Shown: one piece after another, positions 24,807 to 34,002 of the stretch | Position numbering within the stretch: position 1 is the first letter of the stretch | Layout: every line of letters starts with the position of its first letter | DNA from: Paenibacillus pinisoli | GTDB lineage: Bacteria; Bacillota; Bacilli; Paenibacillales; Paenibacillaceae | Assembly: GCF_003605435.1 (NCBI RefSeq) | Contig: NZ_QXQB01000004.1 | Location: 434,001-498,000 of the forward strand | DNA: 64,000 nucleotides | Direction of reading: 5' to 3' | Translations under genes and position numbers: made by a program | The notes under the pieces: generated by a model | The model's database searches: none | The model's input: the letters and a program-made list of their open reading frames with translations, nothing else | What the model was told of the DNA's origin: nothing

Positions 24807-26228
24807 ATGCGGAGTGCAGAAGCGATTGATCGAATTGTCATTATTGGCGGGGGGATCAGCGGACTGAGCTCCGCTTTTTATTTGCAGCGGGAAGCGGAGC
24901 GGCAAGGACGGAAGCTTCAGCTCACGATTGTGGACGAAGCTCCCGTGCTGGGCGGAAAAATCAATACGCTGCAACGTGACGGCTTTGTCATCGAGAAGGG
25001 ACCGGATTCCTTCCTCGCGCGCAAGCAAGCCATCATCGATCTGGCGAAGGAGCTTGGTCTGGAGGATGAACTGACAGCAACCAATCCCGCCGCCAAAAAA
25101 ACATATATTATGCATAACCGGAAGCTGCACGCGATGCCGCCGGGGCTAGTGCTCGGCATTCCGACGGAGATTGCCCCTTTCATGAAGACCAGCCTGCTGT
25201 CGCTCGGGGGCAAGCTGAGGGCGGTAATGGACTTGTTCATGCCGGCGAAACCGGCGGTTGGCGACGAATCGCTGGGCGGATTTTTGGAAAGACGCGTAGG
25301 CACACAAGTGATGCGGAGAATTGCCGAGCCGCTGCTTGCCGGGATCTATGCGGGAGACTTGAAGAAATTGAGCCTCAAAGCGACATTCCCGCAATTCGGC
25401 GATTCGGAACGGAAGCATGGAAGCCTGATTAAAGGAATGATGCATAACCGGAAGGCTACGGCTGCCGCCGCAAAAGGAAAGGCGCAAGGGACGACGTTCC
25501 TTACGTTCAAGAAAGGGTTGACCACACTTGTGCGTTCGCTGGATCAGGAGCTAGGCGGAGCGGAGCGCAGGCTTGGGGTGAAAGTAACCGAGATTAATAA
25601 AGCGGCTAGCGGCTATACATTGAAGCTTGCCGATGGCGAGACGCTGGAGGCGGATCGCATTGTCGTGACCGCGCCGGCTTTTGCCGCCGCCAAGCTGCTG
25701 GAGCCGCTCGTGGCATGTGAAGAGCTGAAGGAAATCCGGTATGTATCCGTAGCGAATGTTGTAATGGCTTTTGACAAAAAGACATTTGGACTCGATTTCG
25801 ACGGTTCCGGCTTTGTGGTGCCGCGCTCTGAAGGGCTTCATATTACGGCCTGCACATGGACGTCGAACAAATGGCTGCATACGAGTCCGGATGATAAGGT
25901 GCTGCTGCGTTGTTATGTCGGCCATTCCGAGGATCAGGAAAGCGTGAAGCTTCCCGATGACCAACTGGTTGCGGCGGTGCGCAAGGATATCCGGGAGACG
26001 ATGGGCATTACGGCGGAGCCGATTTTTACAGAAATTACGAGGCTCAACCATTCGATGCCGCAATATCCGGTCGGCCATATCGAGAAGATGCAGTCGCTGC
26101 GCAGCAGGCTCAAGACAGAACTGCCAGGCGTGTGGGTAACGGGAGCGGCTTTTGACGGGGTCGGCTTGCCAGACTGCATTCGCCAAGGCAAAGAAGCGGC
26201 TGCCGAGCTGTACAGCGTTTCGAACTAA
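24807..26228 (+). CDS. hemY: Coproporphyrinogen III / protoporphyrinogen oxidase
   Basis: A FAD-dependent oxidase of about 473 residues, beginning with the dinucleotide-binding GGGISGLSSAFYLQ and ending with the FAD-contacting segment VTGAAFDGVGLPDCI. In Bacillota it (CgoX) oxidises coproporphyrinogen III to coproporphyrin III, the substrate of the preceding ferrochelatase gene product. Two starts are possible: ATG 24798, overlapping the hemH stop as ATGA, or ATG 24807, which is 9 bases from AAAGGA and is preferred. The last step enzyme HemQ is not in the window. Confidence 0.95.
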   Translation: MRSAEAIDRIVIIGGGISGLSSAFYLQREAERQGRKLQLTIVDEAPVLGGKINTLQRDGFVIEKGPDSFLARKQAIIDLAKELGLEDELTATNPAAKKTYIMHNRKLHAMPPGLVLGIPTEIAPFMKTSLLSLGGKLRAVMDLFMPAKPAVGDESLGGFLERRVGTQVMRRIAEPLLAGIYAGDLKKLSLKATFPQFGDSERKHGSLIKGMMHNRKATAAAAKGKAQGTTFLTFKKGLTTLVRSLDQELGGAERRLGVKVTEINKAASGYTLKLADGETLEADRIVVTAPAFAAAKLLEPLVACEELKEIRYVSVANVVMAFDKKTFGLDFDGSGFVVPRSEGLHITACTWTSNKWLHTSPDDKVLLRCYVGHSEDQESVKLPDDQLVAAVRKDIRETMGITAEPIFTEITRLNHSMPQYPVGHIEKMQSLRSRLKTELPGVWVTGAAFDGVGLPDCIRQGKEAAAELYSVSN

Positions 26229-26264
26229 AAAGCAGGACTTGAAGCTCTTTTTTGACAGATTCTC

Positions 26265-26293
26265 TTCGCTTCCTTACTAGTAACAGGTATAAT
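26265..26293 (+). promoter_or_regulatory. Possible promoter of the CapA-like gene
   Basis: A perfect TATAAT (26288-26293) is preceded at 17 bp by the weak TTCGCT. A good TTGACA lies at 26252-26257 but is 30 bp away, too far for a standard promoter, unless another -10 is used. Confidence 0.45.
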
Positions 26294-26342
26294 GAGGAAA
26301 TCTAGTATCTAGCTGAGAGATCTATCGAATAAGGAGCATTCT

Positions 26343-27644
26343 ATGACATTATCCAGATCGGAATCGCGCCAAAGAGAGAAAGCGCAGCGCGAGAAACGGC
26401 GGCGGCGAACGCTCCGCATATCAATGGTATTAATAGGAACGCTTCTAGTTGCGGCAGCCTTGGGATTGACCTTGGGTACGAAGGCAGGCTTGCCGGAGTG
26501 GCTGTCTTGGCCGGGCGGCGGCAAGGAGCAGGTTGTTGTGAATGACCCTGACGGAGACAAAGACGGTGATGTCAGCCCGGCGCCTTCTGATCAGCCCGAG
26601 GCTACACCCGCTCCGGATGATCAAGAGATTGAGAATCCTGAAGCCAGTCCGCCGGCAGAAGCAGGAACCGGAGAGACGAGCGAGCATATCAGCTTGTCGT
26701 TTGTAGGGGATTTGATGCCAGGCGAATATATCAACCGGATTTTACTGGAGAAGGGTTATGATTTCCCTTATCAAAATGTACTGCTGTATTTGAGCGAACC
26801 GGACATAATGGCTGGTAATTTGGAGCTTCCCATTACGACGCGGGGAATTCCGATTGAAGGAACGCCTTATGTACACAAAGGATCTCCAGATGCGCTGCCT
26901 GCGATGAAAAACGCGGGATTTGACGTGTTGAGCCTTGCAAATAACCATGCCATGGATCAAGGCCTTGAGGGTATGCAGGATACGATGAAGTATCTGCAAG
27001 AAGCCGGCATAGGGTATATGGGTGTGGGCAATAACGATGCGGAAGCATTCGCTCCTTACATCGCAGAGTCGAAAGGGTTCAAGGTTGCGTATATTGGCGT
27101 TAGCGGAGTCATACCGTTCACGCATCTGAAGGCAGACCGCAACACGCCGGGCATCGCAGAGACTTACGAGACCACCCGAACGGTGGCGGCGATTGCAAGC
27201 GCGAAGGAAGAAGCGGACATTGTTGTCGTGATGGTGCATTGGGGCAAAGACGCGGCGGATAAACCTGAAGAACTCCATCGGAGATATGCCAGAGAATATA
27301 TAGATGCAGGGGCTGACATTGTCGTAGGGAGCCATCCGCATGTCATGCAAGGCTTTGAAAACTATAAGGGCAAGTGGATTGCGTACAGCCTGGGCAACTT
27401 TGTGTATGCGACGAATCCAAAAAGCCCGCAGGGCGATACCGGCGTGCTGGATGCCGTCTGCAACAAAGCGGGCGATTGCTCGCTGAAATTCAATCCGATG
27501 AACGTTATCCAGTCGCAGCCAACGCCGCTTGAGGGCGAGGCCAAGCAGCAGCTGCTGCAGCGATTGTCTTCGATTTCATTCGGAGTTGCACTGGATTCCG
27601 AAGGCTCCGTCATCCAGCAAGAGACTGCGGGGAAGACACCATGA
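26343..27644 (+). CDS. CapA-family metallophosphatase-like membrane protein
   Basis: A 433-residue protein with a basic cytoplasmic start, one membrane anchor (about residues 27-47), an acidic Pro/Asp-rich linker and a CapA/PgsA domain. LSFVGDLMPG, GNLELP, LANNHAMDQG, VHWGKD and VVGSHPHVMQG are the metal-ligand blocks of the calcineurin-like fold. CapA proteins act outside the cell in poly-gamma-glutamate synthesis or attachment, but most Bacillota carry stand-alone copies without pgsBC, as here, and their role is unknown. AAGGAG precedes the ATG. Confidence 0.88.
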   Translation: MTLSRSESRQREKAQREKRRRRTLRISMVLIGTLLVAAALGLTLGTKAGLPEWLSWPGGGKEQVVVNDPDGDKDGDVSPAPSDQPEATPAPDDQEIENPEASPPAEAGTGETSEHISLSFVGDLMPGEYINRILLEKGYDFPYQNVLLYLSEPDIMAGNLELPITTRGIPIEGTPYVHKGSPDALPAMKNAGFDVLSLANNHAMDQGLEGMQDTMKYLQEAGIGYMGVGNNDAEAFAPYIAESKGFKVAYIGVSGVIPFTHLKADRNTPGIAETYETTRTVAAIASAKEEADIVVVMVHWGKDAADKPEELHRRYAREYIDAGADIVVGSHPHVMQGFENYKGKWIAYSLGNFVYATNPKSPQGDTGVLDAVCNKAGDCSLKFNPMNVIQSQPTPLEGEAKQQLLQRLSSISFGVALDSEGSVIQQETAGKTP

Positions 27645-27675
27645 GATGGGATAGCGGAGAAGGGAAGGAACCTGC

Positions 27676-28476
27676 ATGAATAACCCGTGCGTTGCGCATC
27701 GGGGTTGGTCCGGCCGCGCTCCGGAGAATACGATGGCGGCATTCCGAATGGCGCTGGAAGCTCCGGATGTGGAATGGATCGAGCTTGACGTGCAGCTCAG
27801 CAAAGACGCCGTGCCTGTCGTTATCCACGATTACAACTTGAGGCGAACGACCAACGGCAGAGGAGAGGTGCGCGATTGGACGGCAGCGGAGCTGGCTTCG
27901 CTTGATGCGGGCAGCTGGTATTCTCCGCAGTTCAAGGGCGAATCGATTCCGACGCTGGATGATGTTCTTCGCGAGTCGGCGGGCCGCGCCAAGCTGAATA
28001 TAGAACTGAAGACGGATGGCATCCGTTATCCTCATATCGAGGAGAAGGTGCTGGAACGTATCTATGAATATGGCAGGATGGACGATGTCGTGCTTACCTC
28101 CTTTCACCTCGGAACGCTTGAAAGGGTCCGCAAGCTGTCTGAACAGGTTCGAATCGGTTTGATTCTTGACGGCTGGAGGAATACGCTGCTGCATGAGCTT
28201 CGCGAGTTGAAATCCGATTTTTTGTCTATCGGGTATTCCAAGCTTAATTCTGCCAGAATGGCGCTGCTGAACGAAGCGGGCATCCAGACGATGGCATGGA
28301 CGGTCAACGACAAACGCAATATGCTCAAAGTGGCTTCGCTGGATCCCGAGCTTCTCATTTGCACGAATTATCCTGATCGCTGGCGAGAGCTGGTGACGGG
28401 CTCCGGTATCAAACTCTCGGGCAAACGAGTGCTGGAAGGAACAAAAAAATGGTTCAGATTCAGGCCTAATAAGTAG
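27676..28476 (+). CDS. Glycerophosphodiester phosphodiesterase
   Basis: A 266-residue GDPD-fold enzyme with the catalytic His8 (AHRG), Glu-x-Asp pair (IELDVQLSKD) and second His (VIHDYNL). No signal peptide is present, so it should act in the cytoplasm on glycerophosphodiesters such as glycerophosphoglycerol from lipid turnover, similar to UgpQ/YqiK. It lies 31 bp after the CapA gene and 15 bp before the DUF92 gene, probably in one transcript. Confidence 0.93.
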   Translation: MNNPCVAHRGWSGRAPENTMAAFRMALEAPDVEWIELDVQLSKDAVPVVIHDYNLRRTTNGRGEVRDWTAAELASLDAGSWYSPQFKGESIPTLDDVLRESAGRAKLNIELKTDGIRYPHIEEKVLERIYEYGRMDDVVLTSFHLGTLERVRKLSEQVRIGLILDGWRNTLLHELRELKSDFLSIGYSKLNSARMALLNEAGIQTMAWTVNDKRNMLKVASLDPELLICTNYPDRWRELVTGSGIKLSGKRVLEGTKKWFRFRPNK

Positions 28477-28491
28477 ATTGAAGGGATGCTC

Positions 28492-29349
28492 ATGGTCGGA
28501 TATATCGATGAATTGTGGCTGAGGCTGCTTATCGGTCTTCTGGGAAGCGGTCTCGCTGCCGCAGCGGCTTATCGCGCCCGTGCGTTGTCCGGATCGGGAG
28601 CATGGTCGGCGCTGGCGATGGGGACAGGGTTTGTCTCCTTTGGCGAGCCGGTATGGTTCGGCGTGCTGATCGCTTTTTTCATTTCGTCTACGTTCTGGTC
28701 GAAGTGGAAGCGCCATGCGAGGTCCAAGCGTGATGCGGAAGCGAAATACGCCAAAGGCGGCCGCCGCGATGCAGGACAAGTCTGGGCCAATGGCGGCGCC
28801 GGTCTTGTGCTGTGCGCGCTTCATGCCATCTTCCCGCATGACGGCTGGCTGCTCGCCTATATCGGCGTGATGGCTTCGGTCAATGCCGACACTTGGGCGA
28901 CCGAGATCGGCGCGCTCAGCCGCTCTGTGCCGCGATCGATCGTGAGCGGCAAGCGCGTAGTGACTGGCACGAGCGGCGGGATAACGCCGCTCGGCAGCGC
29001 AGCAGCGCTTGGGGGCGCCGCGTTCATCGGCGCCGTGGCAGCGCTGCTGCTGGCTATCCCGCAGCCAGGCGAAGCGGCTGCGGGCATGGGCGGCTACGCT
29101 GCGGCGGGATTGATCGCCGTAGCAGCCGCGGCCGGCCTGGCCGGCGCCTTCGCCGATTCGCTGCTCGGCGCCACGGGCCAGGCCATGTATCGCTGCCAGG
29201 TATGCGGCAGCGAGACGGAGCGGGTCAGCCATTGCGGCAGCCCGACCCGGCACATCCGCGGCTTCGCCGCGCTGGACAACGACAGGGTGAACCTCCTGTC
29301 GTCGCTAGTCGCCGGCCTGCTGGCTCTCGCCCTCGGCCAGCTTCTCTAA
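28492..29349 (+). CDS. DUF92-family membrane protein
   Basis: About 285 residues with six to seven hydrophobic segments. The conserved DUF92 features are visible: GxxRDAGQVWANGG, the SVNADTWATEIGALS block and GTSGGITPLG. The family includes the plant phytyl-phosphate kinase VTE6, which suggests a polyprenyl-phosphate nucleotide kinase activity, unproven in bacteria. ATG 28492 is 6 bases from AAGGG, whereas ATG 28486 abuts it, so 28492 is preferred. A short Cys pair (CQVCG) near residue 225 could bind metal. Confidence 0.85.
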   Translation: MVGYIDELWLRLLIGLLGSGLAAAAAYRARALSGSGAWSALAMGTGFVSFGEPVWFGVLIAFFISSTFWSKWKRHARSKRDAEAKYAKGGRRDAGQVWANGGAGLVLCALHAIFPHDGWLLAYIGVMASVNADTWATEIGALSRSVPRSIVSGKRVVTGTSGGITPLGSAAALGGAAFIGAVAALLLAIPQPGEAAAGMGGYAAAGLIAVAAAAGLAGAFADSLLGATGQAMYRCQVCGSETERVSHCGSPTRHIRGFAALDNDRVNLLSSLVAGLLALALGQLL

Positions 29350-29352
29350 CCC

Positions 29353-29410
29353 AAGCGGTTTCTCCCGCTGGCACATGCATCGTGTGCCAGCGCAGAGAAG
29401 CCGCTTTTTT
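29353..29410 (+). terminator. Rho-independent terminator after the DUF92 gene
   Basis: A long interrupted stem: AAGCGG..TCTC..CGCTGGCACA pairs with TGTGCCAGCG..GAGA..CCGCTT, ending in six T. Confidence 0.9.
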
Positions 29411-29425
29411 GATTTGATTGGTAAC

Positions 29426-30150
29426 GTAGAGGAGCACCGTTAGAACCACGATTCCTCCACATTTGCTCCTCTAACACCGCCACACACCGCCACACACAAG
29501 ATTACTCCTCATTTGCCCCTCTAACACCGCCACACACCGCCACACACAAGATTACTCCTCATTTGCCCCTCTAACACCGCCACACACCGTTACACACTCG
29601 GTTACTCCTCAATTGCCCCTCTAACACCGCCACACACCGCTGCACCCTCGATTCCTCCACATTTGCCCCTCTAACGCCGCCACACACCGTTAGAACCACG
29701 ATTCCTCCGCATTTTCCCCTCCAACGCCGCCACACACCGTTACAGCCTCGATTCCTCCATATTTGCTCCTCCAACGCCGCCACACACCGTTACACACTCG
29801 ATTACTCCACTTTCGCTCCTCCAACGCCGCCACACACCGTTACAGCCTCGATTCCTCCATATTTGCTCCTCCAACGCCGCCACACACCGTTACACCTTCG
29901 ATTACTCCACATTTGCTCCTCCAACACCGCCTCACACCGTTACAGCCTCTATTCCTCCACATTTGCTCCTCCAACGCCACCACAAACCGTTAGAACCACG
30001 ATTCCTCCACATTTGCCCCTCCAACGCCACCACACACCGCTGCACCCTCGATTCCTCCACATTTGCCCCTCCAACGGCGCTACACACCGTTACACCCACG
30101 ATTCCTCCACATTTGCCCCTCCAACGCCGCGTAGCACCGTTAAAACGTCA
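29426..30150. repeat. 50-bp tandem array, about 14 units (array 1)
   Basis: The marker ATTTGCYCCT recurs exactly every 50 bp from 29461 to 30111, followed by CYAACGCCGCCACACACCG and then a variable trinucleotide region and ATTCCTCCAC. Units differ mainly at about ten bases in the middle. Neighbouring units at 29761-29910 alternate two subtypes. There are no unique spacers, so it is not a CRISPR. All + strand frames stay open by chance across it. The same family occurs inverted at 35290-35790. Confidence 0.95.
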
Positions 30151-30318
30151 AATCAGCCGCCATGGATGAAATAACTTCGCTAAGCACGACGATTCTCTAG
30201 TTGCCGCCGTTCGATGTGAGCCAGCATTTTTATGTATCCCAACTTCTACCTTCACCAGCGCCCTTAACGCAATAGTCAACGATTAATGATATTACCGTCT
30301 CCAAACCTCTACATACAA

Positions 30319-30358
30319 AAAGACCCCCAATCCGCATAAGCGGATTATGAGGGTCTTT
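30319..30358 (-). terminator. Terminator of pepF
   Basis: AAAGACCC..AATCCGC and GCGGATT..GGGTCTTT pair around ATAA; on the minus strand a short T-run follows (30320-30317). It lies about 120 bp past the pepF stop. Confidence 0.8.
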
Positions 30359-30362
30359 CCAA

Positions 30363-30444
30363 CTGTGCAGCGCCAGCCGCATTTGATGAGTCACATCAAC
30401 GAGCTGTGCAGCGCCAGCCGCATCTACTGAGTCACATCAACGAG
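30363..30444. repeat. 41-bp direct repeat, two copies
   Basis: Two adjacent copies (30363-30403 and 30404-30444) start CTGTGCAGCGCCAGCCGCAT and end GAGTCACATCAACGAG, differing at a few bases. They lie between the pepF stop and its terminator. A related GTGCGGCGCCAGCCGC occurs near 21130, downstream of the MFS gene. Confidence 0.9.
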
Positions 30445-30480
30445 CAGTATAAGTTTGCAGCTATACGATGAGCAAACTAC

Positions 30481-32286
30481 TTACTTTTTAGCTCGGTCGC
30501 TCGTAAGCTGCTCCATTTGGGCAATCAGCTCTTCGAATACGCTCATCGCTTGCTCGATCGGTTCTGGCGTGGACATGTCGACGCCGGCTTTTTTCAGAAT
30601 GTTGATCGAGAAGTCGCTGCCGCCGCTCTTCAGGAAGCCGAGGTAGCGCTCGACGGCAGGAGCGCCTTCGTCCAAAATCTGCTTGGAGAAGCTGGTAGCC
30701 GCGGAGAAGCCGGTCGCGTATTTGTATACATAGAAGCTGGTATAGAAGTGAGGGATACGCGCCCACTCCATCTCGATATCCTGGTCGACCACCATGCCAG
30801 GGCCGTAATACAGCTTGTTCAGATCATAATAAATTTTGCTCAATTCCTGAGGCGTCAGCGATTCGCCCGCTTCCGTGCGCTCATGGACGATTTTCTCGAA
30901 CTCTGCGAACATCGTCTGGCGGAACACCGTCGTGCGGAACTGATCCGCATAATAGGTGAGCAGGTACATTTTTTCCTTCGGATCCGTCGACTTGCCGAGC
31001 AAATAATCCATCAGCAGCGCTTCATTCAGCGTAGAAGCAACCTCCGCCAGGAAGATCGTGTACTGCGCGTCCCGATAGTTTTGGGTCGTGTCGGAGTAAT
31101 ACGAGTGAAGGGCGTGGCCCATCTCATGCGTCAGCGTGAACATGCTGTTCAGATTGTCCTTATGGTTCAGAAGCACGTACGGATGCGTCCCGTATGCGCC
31201 CCAGCTGTATGCGCCGCTGCGCTTGCCTTCATTTTCGTATACGTCAATCCAGCCTTTGTCAAAACCCTCTTGCAGCACGTTCAAATAATCCTCGCCAAGC
31301 GGCTTCAAGCTTTCATGAATCGTTTTCTTCGCATCCTCAAAGCTGATTTCCATATCGAATTCCTCGACAAGCGGGGCGAACAAGTCGTACATATGCAGCT
31401 CATCCAGCCCAAGCAGACGCTTGCGCAGCTCCATATAACGGTGCATAAGCGGAAGATGCTTATGGATGGTATCAATCAAATTCGTATATACTTCCTTCGG
31501 AATATTGTCGCCGTAAAGGGACATACCGAGCACGGAATCGTATTTGCGCGCCTTGGCGTAAAAAACGTTTTTGTTGACGTTGGCATTCAGCGTAGAGGCC
31601 ATCGTGTTTTTCAGCTTGCCGTATGTATCGTACATCGCTTTGAACGCTTCGCGGCGCACATCGCGGTTTTTGCTTTCCAGAAACTGAATATAGCGTCCAT
31701 GCGACAGCTCGACTTCTTCGCCAGCTTCGTTTTTCACCTTAGGGAACTTCAAGTCCGCATTGTTCAGCATGCCGAAGATCGTGCCTGGAGCAGAGCTGAT
31801 ATTGCCGACTTGAGCCATAAGCGCTTCTTCGCTCTTGGACAAAATATGCGCCTTCTGCCGTCTCATCTCTTCGAGCGTATGACGGTACTTGGCAAGCGAC
31901 TCATTGTTGATCATCGCATCCAGCTCGCTGTCGGAGAGACTCAGCACCTCAGGCGTTACGAACGACAACGCTTCGCCTGTCTCTACACTCAGCTTTTTCG
32001 ATTTGTCGGACAGAGCTTGATTGCCAGGCTCAGCCGTATCTTCATGATGGCGCATGTTCGCATACACATAAAGCCGCTCGACATGGAGGGACAACTCGTC
32101 TTCCAGCTCGAAACATGCTTTAAGCTGAGCAGGATCGCTTAGCTTTCCTTGGAATTGGTCAGCTTTCTTGATCAACTCTTTCGCTTTGGCATATTCCTGA
32201 TCCCAGGATGCTTGATTCGCGAACAAGTCTTCCAGCTTCCAGCGGTGTTCGGCCGCAGTCTCTGAACGTTTCGGTACGTTACTCAT
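30481..32286 (-). CDS. pepF: Oligoendopeptidase F
   Basis: A 601-residue M3B zinc metallopeptidase. LTHEMGHALHSYYSD contains the HExxH zinc motif, with the third ligand Glu further on in AEVASTLNEALL. It hydrolyses short peptides, normally in the cytoplasm. The start at 32286 (MSNVPKRSETAAEHRW) has a perfect AAGGAGG 6 bases upstream. The frame remains open to 32430, and an in-frame ATG at 32406 with GAGGTG upstream would add a 40-residue extension that looks like a Sec signal peptide (MKWLPLLLALSMTQGAAA); see findings. Confidence 0.95.
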   Translation of the reverse strand: MSNVPKRSETAAEHRWKLEDLFANQASWDQEYAKAKELIKKADQFQGKLSDPAQLKACFELEDELSLHVERLYVYANMRHHEDTAEPGNQALSDKSKKLSVETGEALSFVTPEVLSLSDSELDAMINNESLAKYRHTLEEMRRQKAHILSKSEEALMAQVGNISSAPGTIFGMLNNADLKFPKVKNEAGEEVELSHGRYIQFLESKNRDVRREAFKAMYDTYGKLKNTMASTLNANVNKNVFYAKARKYDSVLGMSLYGDNIPKEVYTNLIDTIHKHLPLMHRYMELRKRLLGLDELHMYDLFAPLVEEFDMEISFEDAKKTIHESLKPLGEDYLNVLQEGFDKGWIDVYENEGKRSGAYSWGAYGTHPYVLLNHKDNLNSMFTLTHEMGHALHSYYSDTTQNYRDAQYTIFLAEVASTLNEALLMDYLLGKSTDPKEKMYLLTYYADQFRTTVFRQTMFAEFEKIVHERTEAGESLTPQELSKIYYDLNKLYYGPGMVVDQDIEMEWARIPHFYTSFYVYKYATGFSAATSFSKQILDEGAPAVERYLGFLKSGGSDFSINILKKAGVDMSTPEPIEQAMSVFEELIAQMEQLTSDRAKK

Positions 32287-32484
32287 CGTATTCCTCCTTG
32301 AGATAGATGGGATGGATTGCTTGTGCCCGGCTTCCTGCGGAATTGCCGGTATTGCTGCTGCTCCTTGGGTCATAGATAAGGCAAGCAGCAGGGGCAGCCA
32401 TTTCATGGGAAAGTTCACCTCGCAAGACACAGTTTGCCCATACTATGCCCTGACAAAATGAAAGTTATGCCAACTACGATAAAA

Positions 32485-32676
32485 CTAGGTTGCGTCCGAG
32501 CCCATCGTGAACAGGCTGTACACGATGAGGAAAAAAGCGAACGCAATCATAGCGATCGAGACAAGCGCCAGTCCGCGGCGCATCTTAGGCGGCAAAGTAT
32601 CCCGCTTCATGACGACGACGGCCCCTAGCGAAAATGCCGCGATAATAAAAACAATGGAAGATGTCATTGGATCCAT
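32485..32676 (-). CDS. Small two-segment membrane protein
   Basis: A 63-residue protein with two hydrophobic segments (about 8-22 and 37-56) separated by a basic loop KRDTLPPKMRRG. AGGAGG lies about 14 bases before the ATG, a long spacing; an internal ATG at codon 4 is an alternative. Not recognised. Base composition and the clean two-helix pattern suggest a real gene. Confidence 0.65.
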   Translation of the reverse strand: MDPMTSSIVFIIAAFSLGAVVVMKRDTLPPKMRRGLALVSIAMIAFAFFLIVYSLFTMGSDAT

Positions 32677-32797
32677 TTAGTTTCCTGTTGCCTCCTAACG
32701 TTTGTATGCATACCGGTGTAACGTTATGTTCGCTGCCGCAGCGGGGAGTTCCTTTTATTTGCAGGATAGCGGGGGCAAGGCTTGCCCTAGCCCCGCT

Positions 32798-33031
32798 TTA
32801 GACCTCGCGAAAAGCTTCCATGATCGCTTTCAATTCATCTTCCCGTCCCACATAATCTTCCGTACGGAAGCGTCTTTCGGCCCAGTGCATCATTTCCGGG
32901 CGGCTGACGAAGGTATGGCATTCCTCGCCCCATTGGTCGGAGATCTCGCGAATAACCAGCGTTTTGCCTTGAACCTCGACAGTCAGCATATTGTAATTGT
33001 CTGTTTTGTAGATTTGATGTTTTTTAAACAT
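32798..33031 (-). CDS. Small hypothetical protein
   Basis: About 77 residues from the ATG at 33031, which has AAGGTGG 8 bases upstream; an in-frame ATG at 33049 overlaps that site and is less likely. The sequence (MFKKHQIYKTDNYN..., ending in charged helix DELKAIMEAFREV) has no membrane segment and no recognised domain. It is the first of a minus-strand pair with the small membrane protein at 32485, with a 121-bp gap. Confidence 0.65.
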   Translation of the reverse strand: MFKKHQIYKTDNYNMLTVEVQGKTLVIREISDQWGEECHTFVSRPEMMHWAERRFRTEDYVGREDELKAIMEAFREV

Positions 33032-33197
33032 AATATTTTCCACCTTCATGAGTTAAATATGGTATAGTTACCATCATAGCCATTATGAAGGCGCTAAGCA
33101 ATACAAGGCGTCCCCGCTTGGCTGCAATCCGGCGCAGATTTGCTCGGGAAGCTGAGATTAGACGAGTCGAGATGAGATGAGACGAGGAGAGATGAAC

Positions 33198-33905
33198 ATG
33201 TCAAAAACGTTTTATGAGCAAGTTGGCGTCGCCATGACGTGCAGAGGATTTGCGGAATATCAGGCCATGTTTCAGTTGAAGGAAGAGGAGCTGGCGGCAG
33301 GACAGATATTGGATGTTGCAGGCGGCGGATCTTCGTTTACGGCCGAGGCGGTAAGAAAAGGATATGACGCAATGGCTGCCGATCCCCGTTATGCCGGGAA
33401 TATTGGGGCATGGGTTGAAGAGGCGCGTGAGGAGATTGAGGTGTCCACAGAGAAGCTGGACGGACTCAAGGAGCGTTTTGACTGGAGCTATTACGGTTCG
33501 CTGGAGAATCATCACGGCGGCAGAGTGAAGTCGCTGGCATTGTTTGAGGAGCATGTGGCTTCTGCCGAAGGAGAACGCCGTTATATCGGCGGAGCGCTGC
33601 CGGAGCTGCCATTTGAGGATAACCGTTTTTCGCTGGTATTGTGTAGTCATTTTCTCTTTTTGTACGCAGAGCAATTCGGGTATGAGTTCCATGAGGCAGC
33701 GATTCGCGAGTTGATGCGGGTATGCAGGCCTGGAGGCACGATACGGGTATATCCTTTGCTGTCGCTCAAGTGGGAGCCGTATGCGAAGCTGAACGAGTTG
33801 ATGGAGGCTGTGCGTAAAGCCGGGGGAACGCCGGACATTCGGGAATCAGGCTTGCCGTTTATCCCAGGCTCCGATCGAATGCTTAATATTGTGACGAACG
33901 TTTAA
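33198..33905 (+). CDS. Class I SAM-dependent methyltransferase
   Basis: About 235 residues. ILDVAGGGSSFTAEAV is the SAM-binding motif I, PFEDNRFSLVLCSHFLFLY corresponds to motif post-I/II and ELMRVCRPGGTIRVYP to motif III. The ATG at 33198 is 8 bases from GAGGAG (33184-33189); in-frame ATGs at 33177 and 33192 are less well spaced. The target is unknown. The upstream sequence has short GAGATGAGAT-type purine repeats. Confidence 0.8.
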   Translation: MSKTFYEQVGVAMTCRGFAEYQAMFQLKEEELAAGQILDVAGGGSSFTAEAVRKGYDAMAADPRYAGNIGAWVEEAREEIEVSTEKLDGLKERFDWSYYGSLENHHGGRVKSLALFEEHVASAEGERRYIGGALPELPFEDNRFSLVLCSHFLFLYAEQFGYEFHEAAIRELMRVCRPGGTIRVYPLLSLKWEPYAKLNELMEAVRKAGGTPDIRESGLPFIPGSDRMLNIVTNV

Positions 33906-33926
33906 ATACAACATTTTTTACTGAAA

Positions 33927-33955
33927 TTGCATTTTGGATTTCGGCTCGGTATAAT
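33927..33955 (+). promoter_or_regulatory. Sigma-A-type promoter of the cold-shock gene
   Basis: TTGCAT (33927-33932) and TATAAT (33950-33955) with a 17-bp spacer; the leader to the start codon is about 40 bases, shorter than many cold-shock leaders. Confidence 0.8.
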
Positions 33956-34002
33956 TATTTCACGCTGATGCAATCGGCGGAACATTTAGGAGGTCATGAA
34001 CG

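Noticed and set aside
26252..26293. TTGACA at 26252 paired with TATAAT at 26288 as the CapA promoter
   Set aside because: The 30-bp spacing is far from 17; the -10 is kept with a weak TTCGCT -35 instead.
29426..30150. CRISPR array
   Set aside because: Units are contiguous 50-bp repeats with no unique spacers, and no cas gene is present; the same holds for 20655-21070 and 35290-35790.
29571..30174. Open frames across the 50-bp array 1 (both strands)
   Set aside because: All + strand frames are stop-free simply from the repeat composition; the peptides are repeats of HTPLHTRLLHF-like segments with no start context.
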